Source: Platerodrilus igneus (lineage: Eukaryota > Arthropoda > Insecta > Coleoptera > Lycidae). Taken from it: a stretch of DNA of 64,000 bases. The stretch spans positions 1,458,501 to 1,522,500 of the forward strand of contig JARFIW010001177.1 in the NCBI GenBank assembly GCA_036346225.1, written 5' to 3'. The notes under the pieces were generated by a model. The model did no database searches, was not told where the DNA came from, and worked only from the letters and a program-made list of their open reading frames with translations. A program made the translations under genes and the position numbers. Shown here piece by piece: positions 45,040-56,369 of the stretch (position 1 is the first letter of the stretch; each line of letters starts with the position of its first letter).

Positions 45040-48000
45040 CCACGTGTTTTCCGACGGTGTTGTTTTATTGCACGTTGAATGAAGGGGGCTTCAAATTATA
45101 CATTATCCGAAAGACAAATAATATGAACAAAATGATATGCCGTGATAAAAGCGTAGGTATGTGTACTCATTAAGTTGGTTTAAAAACATAAACCATATAA
45201 ATGGTACACCGGTTTATACATAGTTAATTTATTATCCCTATGTTTTTTATACAATTAATGTCTATATATCCTTATGTTCCATAAAAATTCAGTTAAAAGT
45301 ACATTTAAAAAAGCAGGCATTAGCATGATTTATATTGACACCAAAATTTAATATTCTCGAAAGTGCTAGGCCCCGTGTAATCGCACAATTTATTGTTCAA
45401 TTCTTGAATAGTTTTGGGTTTAACTTGAGTTTGAAAATCTTCAATTTTTAAAATTTTATAATTTGTAGTCTTGAAGTGTCTAATCGATGATGACGATAAT
45501 GATGACGATGTCTCCGCGGATTCTTAAGATGATGATGATCCGTTGGGATTTATGTATTCACCGTTAAACATAAAATTAATTCTAAGAAAACTGAATTTTC
45601 CTAAGCATTTCACCAAACATCACTCTATTAGGGCTAATGCGTCTCCTAAAAATTGCATGGGATCTATGTGATACAAATTAATCACCGCACTCGAACGTAT
45701 CCTGCGGGCGAATGCTGATTTCAAATCGACCCACGCTGTATTGTTTGACGTTCTACGCATTTTGCCATTTTTTGATATTGATCTGTCGAAATTTACAGCT
45801 GCGTCGTTGTCGTCATCATTGATGTCATTCACATCATTCTCGCCTATACATTAGTGTTATCATCGGTTCCGTTCTTATACCTGCAACCCTGATAATTTTT
45901 GCATGCTTATTTTTTGCATTACAAACGATCTTATTACATTTCAGTTGCAGCAGTAGTGATTCACAGCGACGTTTTGACCTACCTTGGAAACATTTTTAAA
46001 AATTGAATCCGTTGACGATAGAGAATCGAGCACCTTTAATTCCTCAGAAGCTTGATACATTTTATACTATGTTTACCGTTCAAATAATTGAACAATAATG
46101 AATTATAAATGTTTTGGATATTCTTTTTTACAAGGACGAAGATTAGTAATGGTGGTAGGGATAAAATCTCTGGTATACGCAACACGCTCTTAAGATTAAA
46201 GATGAAGCGTTTGAAAAGAAGAATGGATATGGCAGACATCACAAAGGAGTTGCAAAAATACAAGGTGACCGACGATATTTACAAAGAAACTGAAAATCTT
46301 CACAAAAATATCATGACGGAGAAAACTGGTTTCAAAAATGAATACTTTATACAAGATGTTCGAGATAATTGAAGAAGAAAGAAAGCGATGTATAGTGTGT
46401 GCAGAACAAGAAGCTAAAAATACATTAGCATTAATAACTATTATCGTTTTTGTACACCATTATATTTGCCCTACACGTTAGCTATGTTACCATATCCTTA
46501 TTTTCTCGTATCATAGATGTTAATATTATCATTTTTAAGAAAATCTGTCCAAAATTTTGTTAATCCTACACCAAATGTGTATGAAATAGAGAATGTCTTA
46601 TAAATGTTCGTGAATTGCATGTTGTTGATTCTTGTTATTAGAATGAACAAATTTGACTGTAATAGTCATTTGTAATAGTCATAGTTTTATTTAGAATTTA
46701 GCCAGCTAAATAATTTGGCATGTTATTTCTTTACATTGTATTATTTTAATATAATCACCCTTAGTAGAATCAAATCTTTCAACTGTTTCAATAAGGTGCG
46801 GAAAATTTGTCGTTGTCGATGTGAAGATGTTTATTATTTTTCCCTTTGCGCTAAAGTTGGTTTGGCCAAGACTGTTTCAACAAATTATGCGTTGTAGAAC
46901 TGCCTAACAAAGGTGCGATATTTTGACTAATAATATGTTCAGAGCCGCAAATAGTTTTAGTAACAATTTTTAGTTATTTTTAAAATTCAATAAAAATTGG
47001 AAACCTCAGTAAACAGATTTATTACAAATGTTTAGCTAAACATACAGTCCCCAAAGTAATATCTACAAAAGTCAAAAGTGCACATTTACGTAATAGTCCT
47101 GTTATAACGTGATGTAAACCAAGCGTCAATTTGCATATTACATAATATCAAAGTATACCTTTAAGCAAATATAAAATCTTAAAATCTAAATAACAGGTAC
47201 ATATATATATATAATGCTGTAATTAAAGGGTTAATTTAGGGGTAGGTTAAGTCTTGGGGTCGTAGAATAAGCAAGGGAAAATCCCAAGTAACAGAAGCAC
47301 GGAATTATAGATATTAGAAGAGTAAATAGGTTATTATAAAAATTATTAGTTGCGAGCACACTGTATATAGCAGTACAAACATTTAAAACACATATCCAAG
47401 TGTAGCTTCTAGAAAAGATTAGGATTTTAAAAAGGTAACGAAATGCATTAAAATTAAATCAGTGGAAAACCTGCATGAAGTGGCTAGATGGACATTCATA
47501 AAGTGTGTAAAGATATTAACGTAAACGCACGCAGAAATTATGCATTATTTAAAAGCGTACGTGATCTAAGAGAATCACAGTTGTTCGAAAATCCAATTTA
47601 TTGGAAATAAACAAACACCAAATTTATTCAATTTAGATTAGAATAAGGCCAACAAACAAGACTACGTGAGCGATATGTACGAAAATTCCTGGGATTCCTG
47701 AAGTAAATATAAGATAGAACAATTGAGTTACGTGACTTCAAGCATCGCGTCATGCAATTAAAATACATACAATTGGTAAATTTTTCAAAATAACAAGTGA
47801 TAATATGCTTGGCCTAGGCTAGCACGTGAAGCTAGCGAATAACAAACAAAAAAAAGGACGATCCTATAAATATCTTGAGAATGGAATATCATGTTAGTAT
47901 ACTTTGAAACTGGGCAGTGACTATACTCGAAAGTGCTAAATATTCACGCGCATAATAAATATTTATTAACAGTGAAATTATAAAGTGTATAATTGTGAAA

Positions 48001-48835
48001 ATTGTGCCGTATTTCTGAAACGTAAGTAAATAAGATTTAGGAAATTATAACATTTCTAATAATAAATAAAACAGGGCTCTGAATGCCCGTCTGAATATCC
48101 ACCAAAATTACTCTCTGAAGATCGTTCCAAATTTCTCTCGGAATGTCAATCTGAATTTACCATCTCAATTACGATATAAATTACAATCATAAATTACAAG
48201 AAAAATAATGTTACGATTCCTGTAGAACTTTAAATTACGAGAATGCTGCCTGTTCAAGCGAATTGATGGTGGATGTTCTATTACGGAAATGGAAAACTTT
48301 TCATTGAAATAAACGCACCAATAACGATATGGATAACAACATTAATTCTTAGGAGCACCTATGAAAAGAATTCAGATTAGAGATTTTGATATGAATTATT
48401 TTTTAAAACTGTTGTATCTCAAATATCTTTGATATGATTTATTTTTATGCTGTTTTATCTAAATCATAATTTAAAGTGTAAGAGCCGACAAATTGGGGGT
48501 TTTCTTGCAAAGGTTTTATAAAAAGTCACAGACAGCTTGAAACGTTTCAATAAGTCTTTAAAGGTAATAAAAAAAGCTCGTTTTGCAGGTTTGATTTTGT
48601 ACTAATTTGACAGATGTATATGATATAAAAGGGGAGAAGATAGTTAAAAGGGTTGTAAATATTCAATCATTATACTGTGCATTATAGAAGTGCTTTATTT
48701 AATTGAATCAGCTAGTCGAGGCAAAAGAAAATTATAAATTAACATTTTCACAAGTGTTTGAGAGGTATAAGGGGCTGTAAGAGATATCACAATAAATTAG
48801 GGCTGCCCAAGCCGTGGGGCGAATATCACAGCATA

Positions 48836-48839
<4 letters not shown>
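45040..48839. other. Gene-free AT-rich stretch
   Basis: No gene is recognised. GAT-rich text at 45484-45540 and an antisense Asp-rich frame at 45832-45620 (containing WVDLKSAFARRIRSSAVINL) are noted but unidentified. A TATAAATAT at about 47866 followed by GGGCAGTGACTATAC resembles a core promoter or LTR, without further support. Confidence 0.5.

Positions 48840-48873
<34 letters not shown>
48840..48873. repeat. (TA)n tract, left flank of LTR element
   Basis: TA dinucleotides run up to the LTR start TACTCAT. A matching TA tract follows the other end of the element at 56328, so the element split one TA repeat. Confidence 0.93.
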
Positions 48874-48875
<2 letters not shown>

Positions 48876-51026
48876 CTCATATTTAGACCAGGGTAGAAAA
48901 TTAATGAATTACATAAAATAATTTTAATCACCGTGTATAAGGAATTTTATTAGATAATACGCTTTATTAAAACACCGTGGAGAATAAAAATTCATTCGTT
49001 TCAGTAAAAATAAGAGATTTAAATCATGTACAAGACGCTTTATATCAAAAGAAACAGTATTAACAAGCTCTACGTGTAATGTAATTATTCCGAGGAAAGA
49101 AACAAATGGAAATTACGTGCAAAATTTATATTAATTAACCCTATTTTAAGTAACCGGTATTAAACAAAACTTACAGATAATAATTAATATTTAGTTAGGA
49201 TTCACTAAAATTTAAAGGGTATTAATTTTAATTGAAGTTAATTGAACCGTTAGTAACATATAATATCTATAAAAAGTCTGTGAAAATCCAAGATTAAAAT
49301 ACCACGGAATAAGGCTCTGAGAATTAATAGTATGTTTGAACACCTGCGTAGTTTAAAAAGCTCATTCGGCGTAAATTTTGCAGATAATTAATGGTTACAA
49401 AGAATCTTGGAGAAACCGGGGCTTAATATTCACGGGAAGGCGCGATACGGGGTTATTTAACCCAGATAGTCCACATGGACTGAAATAATCGATAGTAAGG
49501 AATATCAATTTGCACCACTAAGAACAGGTTAGAGAAAGAAAGATAATGTGCGTAAGACAAAGACACGAATAATTAAAGGCGTGATATAAGCAACGTCACG
49601 AGGGTCACGATTGGTTGGAAATAAGATGCACATATGAGAGGTAGAAACAACAATTTCTGTATAAAATTTAATTAGTTATTCTCGGACATGATTTCGTGCC
49701 GTGTTGAAGTTTCTGAGATTTAACTGGGGCGAGTACAAAATTCGTAAAAACCGACGCACAGGCTACGGACTGGGAACCTAGCATGCGAAATTCTTTAGAA
49801 TTGCCCGTTTTGAGGACTTGACCGACAGACAGGCTAACCTCTATATATACCCAGGGGAATATAAACAAGCTTTTACATCCGCGACTTGATTCAATACGTT
49901 AAACAGTGCATTTTAGTTTGATAGAATAATTTAAAGTTTGCTCGTATATTTTGTGATTTAAAACAGTTTGTTATTTACGTGATAACATGAATGTACTTGA
50001 GTGCACTTAGATACAAGGTAATAAAATTTAGTATCACTGTACCAATTAGTAAAATTTACAACGACAAATGAATACACCAAAAGTAGGCAGTTTTGGCGTA
50101 TATTGGTGAAAGAAGTATGAATTTCTTTGCTATTTTTCGGGGGTGTTAATGATTAAATGGTTCATAAATGTGTCTGGATCCACAAAACAAGGGTCAGATA
50201 TACACAGATGAGTTCTGGAAAAGCCCAGAAACAACTTTAAATAAATGGTGATGGAGAAAATTTGAAAAGCGTTGAGAATCAGAAGCTGTAAATATAACCC
50301 AGTTGGAATGGTGTGATTAACAAAGGGACGATGTACATTGAAGCTACGAGTGCAGTAACCTTCAGGTAATTTATACTATTTTGTTTGAACTTTGATATTT
50401 TGTGTGTGTTGAATTACTTTATAATTGATTTACTTTAAATGGACATTAGTGAAATTGTACTAATCATAAAATTTTAATGTTAAGGTGAAATTTGCTTGTT
50501 TAGGTAGAAAGGGGTATTTAGTATTGATGTTCTGGATTATGATGAAAATTTGGGTATGTCTTTGAGCTCAATTAGACGAACCTGGTTAATTAACGTAAAG
50601 GGGTGGTAGATGCTCCCCTTTGTACTCAGACTCCGGTCTGCATATATTGTTATATTAATTAGTAGGCATCCAACAAGGACTTTAATTCAGGATGCACATT
50701 TAAAATGATAATAAAATGTAATCTTGAAAATTTCTGATACTGAAATTTATGCTGAATTTTAATTTTGAAATTTTAATGTATTGTGAATATTGATGTAAAT
50801 AGAGTTAACGATGATGTTTGTGGTAGGAATGTGTTTGTTTTTTTTATGAATGAGGATGAAAGTTATCTAGGGGAGCAGCCGAGGCGATTAACAGAAGAAA
50901 GTCAATGGACCAACACAGTTAAGATAATTTAATAACTTTGTAGGTTTCACAGCATTCTTTGGCATCCAATTCGTAGGGGCTCGATTCGAAAAGCGGAGTA
51001 CCCGGATTTTGGTGGTATCACAGCAA
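48874..51026 (+). repeat. 5' LTR
   Basis: It starts TACTCATATTTAGACC and ends ATCACAGCAA. A TATA-like CTATATATACC lies at about 49840. The antisense 66-codon frame 49868-49668 is shared with the other LTR copies. Confidence 0.93.
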
Positions 51027-51029
51027 ATT

Positions 51030-51047
51030 TGGCGACCCAAAAGTGAG
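51030..51047 (+). promoter_or_regulatory. Putative primer-binding site
   Basis: TGGCGACCCAAAAGTGAG begins a few bases after the LTR end. TGGCGACC is a common start of arthropod Gypsy primer-binding sites. I could not name the tRNA. Confidence 0.6.
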
Positions 51048-51184
51048 GCTCGAGTTCCAAATAAAATTTTTTGTGATTTTATTCCAGGAAACTGGCGATC
51101 TGAGAGAGAGAGTTGTTGTGTGTGTATAAATTTAGGAGTATTTTAGAGTGTGTGTGAGTGATTTGAACGTATGCAGAGAAAGGA

Positions 51185-52384
51185 GTGGAAATTGGAAGTG
51201 ACGATAGTGCATTGTGTGAGAAAATTTCGAAAATGGAGGAAGCTGGAGGCAGTAGAGATCAGTCGAGGACGGAATCAGGAGAAACAGGAAATGAGTTAAT
51301 GATGAGAATGTTAGAGGAAATGCGATTAGCTAGGGAAGAATCGAATAGAGCGATGGAGGAGTCTAACAGAAAATTAGAACTGCTAAGCGATGAATCGAAT
51401 AGAGCGAGAGAGGACTCAAATCGGAAATTTGACCAATTAAATCAGGAATTAGGGAATAAAATAGAAAAATCGACGAGAGAATTTACAGAATTTAAAATAG
51501 TCTTACCGTGAAACTGGGGAAGTTGAAAACAGGGTTGAAAAAATGAGCGTGATATTACAGGTCTTCGACAGGAAATGGGACATTTAAAGTCCGAAGTACG
51601 CATGTTCTGTGAAGAAGAGATTAATGTAAAAATGACTGAAGTGACGGACTCATGTAGGGATCAGTTAGGCAGGGTAGAACGCAAAGTTAGTAGTATCAAA
51701 TACAACATGTCAAATTTAACGGGGGATGGTCCCAGATTTTCTACAGGTGGAGTATCATTGGACCAACACATGAAGTTTTATGGCGATAACAGGGTAAATC
51801 CACAAATTTTTATTAATAGCGTAAGAAATCTAGTGGGAAATTTATTTGACGAACAGACTAAACTGAATACGATAAAGGCTTTATTAAAGGACAAAGCGGA
51901 AGCATGGTACAATTTAGTAGGACAGGACATAGACACCTACATGGACTTTGAGGACAAATTTTTAAAGCACTACTGGAGTGACCACAGACAAGACCAGGTA
52001 CGAGACGACTTAATCACAGGGAAATTTAAGGGAGAATTTTCAGGAAGTAGGGAGCAATATGCTATACGCAAGTATAGCATAGCAAAGCAACTGAGCCCAC
52101 CACTGACGGACCGACAAATTATTAAGTATTTATCACGACACTTCGAGGTAGACATACGACAACACGTAGCACTACAGAACATAGTGGACAGATAAATGTT
52201 TCTAGAATACTTGCAGAGGTACGACGACGTAAGTAGTGGACGACCTCGGGAAAACAGGGAAAGACAGATCAACACAGTTAGGTTTGACAATAGACGGGAC
52301 AACTACGCTAGACGGGGAATAGTTACGGATACCAGCGACAGAATTGGGAACAGAGACGACCATACGTTAGAAGTAATAGTTTAG
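51185..52384 (+). pseudogene. Gag-like polyprotein, frameshifted
   Basis: First piece (51185-51511): an acidic, coiled-coil-rich protein with repeated (E/D)ESNR units, MEESNRKLELL and SDESNRAREDSNRKFDQL. After a short break, 51575-52195 carries a classical Gypsy gag core: MKFYGDNRVNPQIFINSV, LLKDKAEAWYNLVG, FEDKFLKHYWSDH, FSGSREQYAIRKYSI and IIKYLSRHFEVDIRQH. A further frame to 52384 is basic and Arg/Asp-rich. No CCHC zinc knuckle is visible. Gag would form the particle. Stops at 51511 and 52195 split the protein, so it is either inactive or depends on related elements. It is followed by the protease frame. Confidence 0.85.
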
Positions 52385-52544
52385 GAAGGGGACCTGCACC
52401 GAGACCGGAACCTACTAGAAGGAATAGTTCACCGGACATGAGGGGGACTGCTAATACAGACACGGAACGAGTGAAAACGCCTAGGACATACGCTGAGGTG
52501 ACGGCTAGACCAGGACCAAGTAGGGAAAACAGACCTGGACAGGA

Positions 52545-53453
52545 TTTTTAGAACGCGACAAACCACTAGATTTCAGTGTAAATGTATATGAACATCCACG
52601 TGAATTTTTCAAAATTGAGGAGGAAGTAGAGCCAGAAACTAAGGAAAAATTATGTTTGCCAATTATTAATTTAGAAATTTTTGAGAATAATGTAGAAGTA
52701 TTACTTGATACAGGGGCAGAGGCGAGTTTAATATCGGAGGAATTCGTCAGCAAAATTAGGGATAAGGTTTGTGATAGAATTATGCCTATAAAGCGTAGCC
52801 ATTTAGTAGCTCCAAATAAAAAGAAGTTTGCTGTAGTGAATAGTGTTGTGGTGCTTAGGATAGATATAGGAGATTTAAGCTGTGAACAGGAGTTTGTAAT
52901 TGTACCTGGACTGAAGTTTCAGAGCATTTTAGGTGTTCACTGTATGATGAAGTTAGGGGTTTTGATAGATATGGAAAGGAAGGTAATAAGGATTAATGAT
53001 AGGGTAGTGCCATGGAAGGGCAGTTATGAAGTCACAGAGGATGACACAGGGTTGAGTATTAATGTAGTAGAGGTAGAAGATGATGAAGTTAAACAGATCA
53101 ACACAATAAGATGTCCAGAGGATAGGATAGTAGAGGTTCAAGCTTTAGTACAAAAACATGCAGAAGTAGTGGGGGTAGAAGCAGCATATCAGGAGCAAGT
53201 GAAGGCAGAATTAATTAAAGATGCACGAAAAATTAATCAACGGACCAAACCGCAATTCCATTGTCCACCATCCATGGACACATTTTTGACGAGGTTAAAT
53301 GGCAAGTTTGTTTTTAATAAAGTAGATTTAAGGAATTCATTCTGGCGGATTCCATTACATAAGAATTCTAGAAGGTACATAGGATTTTCCATAGAGGGAA
53401 AAATCGAGAATTTTAATGTAGTATCGTTTGGTTTGTCGGCAGACATGAAATGA
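52545..53453 (+). pseudogene. Pol remnant: retropepsin plus partial reverse transcriptase
   Basis: One open frame contains INLEIFENNVEVLLDTGAEA with LLDTGAEASLI, the active-site loop of a retroviral-type protease, then KFQSILGVHCMMKLGVLID, the second loop region. It then jumps to DARKINQRTKP and NKVDLRNSFWRIPLHKNS, the part of reverse transcriptase before the active site, ending FGLSADMK at a stop. The segment before DARKINQ, which normally carries the first RT blocks, is deleted in frame. Everything after GLSADMK is missing: the YxDD motif, thumb, RNase H and integrase. A 68-codon frame follows (53450-53656) with no recognised domain. The product could retain protease function but not polymerisation. 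Confidence 0.87.
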
Positions 53454-53656
53454 TAATGAATAAGAAACAGACAAGTGTAGGGACTGAAGAAGAAGTAATA
53501 TTTAAGAGTCAGGATAATAGGGAGGATGAGTTTATTGTATGGGAGATAATAGGGATGTTAAGTATAGATATAGAAGGGGGAGAGATAGGGATGAAGAGTA
53601 TTAGGTTGGTGAGAAGAAAGACTTGGAGAGTCAAGAAGAGAGTTAGATTTAAATAA

Positions 53657-54164
53657 CTTGATGAACAGAGGTTAGAATAGGTGTATATAGAAGAGTAGAA
53701 GTAGGTGTGTATAGAAAATAAAGCTAGGTATAGGATAAATATGGGAGATAAGTAGAAATAGGTTTAGGATGAGAATAAAGAGTAAATGTAGGAGGAAAAT
53801 AAGATAGGTTAAATATAGATATTTCATAAGATTAGTGGAGAGTTATGAATAGAGTAAGAGTAGGATAGGTATATAGGATTAGGTAGGGGGAAGTGAAGTA
53901 TAGTGAAGATTAGTTAAGAGTTAGGAATAGGATAGGTATATAGGATGTATATAGGATTAGATGGACAATTTCAGTTTATAAAATTAGGTGAGAGTTAGGA
54001 ATAGGATAGGGATATAGGTAGGTGTAAATATTTTTTTTGGATTGGAGACAAAGTAGGTAAGTTAGATAGATAAGGGTAGAGAGAGATAGGCAATTTTTTT
54101 TGTAATTTTTTGTCTAAATGCTTTATATTTGCATTCAAATAAGTGGGATTATTTGTATTCAAAT
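53657..54164 (+). repeat. C-poor, A/G/T-only repeat region before the polypurine tract
   Basis: About 500 bp have very few C on the plus strand and recurring TAGGATAGGTATATAGGATT-like and GAGTTAGGAATAGGATAGG units. No coding frame is present. It sits where integrase and the 3' untranslated region would be. Confidence 0.8.
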
Positions 54165-54174
54165 AGGGGGAAAA

Positions 54175-56324
54175 TACTCATATTTAGACCAGGGTAGAAA
54201 ATTAATGAATTACATAAAATAATTTTAATCACCGTGTATAAGGAATTTTATTAGATAATACGCTTTATTAAAACACCGTGGAGAATAAAAATTCATTCGT
54301 TTCAGTAAAAATAAGAGATTTAAATCATGTACAAGACGCTTTATATTAAAAGAAACGTATTAACAAGCTCTACGTGTAATGTAATTATTCCGAGGAAAGA
54401 AACAAATGGAAATTACGTGCAAAATTTATATTAATTAACCCTATTTTAAGTAATCGGTATTAAACAAAACGTACAGATAATAATTAATATTTAGTTAGGA
54501 TTCACTAAAATTTAAAGGGTATTAATTTTAATTGAAGTTAATTGAACCGTTAGTAACATATAATATCTATAAAAAGTCTGTGAAAATCCAAGATTAAAAT
54601 ACCACGGAATAAGGCTCTGAGAATTAATAGTATGTTTGAACACCTGCGTAGTTTAAAAAGCTCATTCGGCGTAAATTTTGCAGATAATTAATGGTTACAA
54701 AGAATCTTGGAGAAACCGGGGCTTAATATTCACGGGAAGGCGCGATACGGGGTTATTTAACCCAGATAGTCCACATGGACTGAAATAATCGATAGTAAGG
54801 AATATCAATTTGCACCACTAAGAACAGGTTAGAGAAGGAAAGATAATGTGCGTAAGACAAAGACACGAATAATTAAAGGCGTGATATGAGCAACGTCACG
54901 AGGGTCACGATTGGTTGAAAATAAGATGCACATATGAGAGGTAGAAACAACAATTTCTGTATAAAATTTAATTAGTTATTCTCGGACATGATTGCGTGCC
55001 GTGTTGAAGTTTCTGAGATTTAACTGGGGCGAGTACAAAATTCGTAAAAACCGACGCACAGGCTACGGACTGGGAACCTAGCATGCGAAATTCTTTAGAA
55101 TTGCCCGTTTTGAGGACTCGACCGACAGACAGGCTAACCTCTATATATACCCAGGGGAATATAAACAAGCTCTTACATCCGCGACTTGATTCAATACGTT
55201 AAACAGTGCATTTTAGTTTGATAGAATAATTTAAAGTTTGCTCGTATATTTTGTGATTTAAAACAGTTTGTTATTTACGTGATAACATGAATGTACTTGA
55301 GTGCACTTAGATACAAGGTAATAAAATTTAGTATCACTGTACCAATTAGTAAACTTTACAACGACAAATGAATACACCAAAAGTAGTCAGTTTTGGCGTA
55401 TATTGGTGAAAGAAGTATGAATTTCTTTGCTATTTTTCGGGGGTGTTAATGATTAAATGGTTCATAAATGTGTCTGGATCCACAAAACAAGGGTCAGATA
55501 TACACAGATGAGTTCTGGAAAAGCCCAGAAACAACTTTAAATAAATGGTGATGGAGAAAATTTAAAAAGCGTTGAGAATCAGAAGCTGTAAATATAACCC
55601 AGTTGGAATGGTGTGATTAACAAAAGGGACGATGTACATTGAAGCTACGAGTGCAGTAACCTTCAGGTAATTTATACTATTTTGTTTGAACTTTGATATT
55701 TTTGTGTGTGTTGAATTACTTTATAATTGATTTACTTTAAATGGACATTAGTGAAATTGTACTAACCATAAAATTTTAATGTTAAGGTGAAATTTGCTTG
55801 TTTAGGTAGAAAGGGGTATTTAGTATTGATGTTCTGGATTATGATGAAAATTTGGGTATGTCTTTGAGCTCAATTAGACGAACCTGGTTAATTAACGTAA
55901 AGGGGTGGTAGATGCTCCCTTTGTACTCAGACTCCGGTCTGCATATATTGTTATATTAATTAGTAGGCATCCAACAAGGACTTTAATTCAGGATGCACAT
56001 TTAAAATGATAATAAAATGTAATCTTGAAAATTTCTGATACTGAAATTTATGCTGAATTTTAATTTTGAAATTTTAATGTATTGTGAATATTGATGTAAA
56101 TAGAGTTAACGATGATGTTTGTGGTAGGAATGTGTTTGTTTTTTTTATGAATGAGGATGAAAGTTATCTAGGGGAGCAGCCGAGGCGATTAACAGAAGAA
56201 AGTCAATGGACCAACACAGTTAAGATAATTTAATAACTTTGTAGGTTTCACAGCATTCTTTGGCATCCAATTCGTAGGGGCTCGATTCGAAAAGCGGAGT
56301 ACCCGGATTTTGGTGGTATCACAG

Positions 56325-56327
<3 letters not shown>
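54175..56327 (+). repeat. 3' LTR
   Basis: It is near-identical to 48874-51026, preceded by AGGGGGAAAA and followed at once by a TA repeat. The antisense frame is at 55168-54968. Confidence 0.93.

Positions 56328-56366
<39 letters not shown>
56328..56366. repeat. (TA)n tract, right flank of LTR element
   Basis: TA dinucleotides immediately follow CACAGCAA of the 3' LTR. Confidence 0.93.

Positions 56367-56369
<3 letters not shown>

Larger units (their letters stand above)
48874..56327 (+). mobile_element. LTR retrotransposon with 2.15-kb LTRs and truncated pol
   Basis: Two direct repeats of about 2153 bp (48874-51026 and 54175-56327) flank a 3148-bp interior. A primer-binding-like site starts at 51030, and a polypurine tract AGGGGGAAAA sits at 54165-54174. 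LTR ends are TACTCAT and CACAGCAA, not the usual TG and CA. I counted roughly fifteen to twenty differences between the LTRs by eye, under 1 percent. The interior encodes gag, protease and a shortened reverse transcriptase; RNase H and integrase are missing. The protease motif and gag fit a Ty3/Gypsy-like element. It must have moved with enzymes supplied in trans, or lost pol after insertion. Confidence 0.93.

Noticed and set aside
46109..46372. 87-codon Lys-rich frame
   Set aside because: Composition expected of A-rich sequence; no family motif and no neighbouring coding evidence.
51970..52302. 110-codon minus-strand frame
   Set aside because: Antisense to the gag core, which has clear family motifs on plus.
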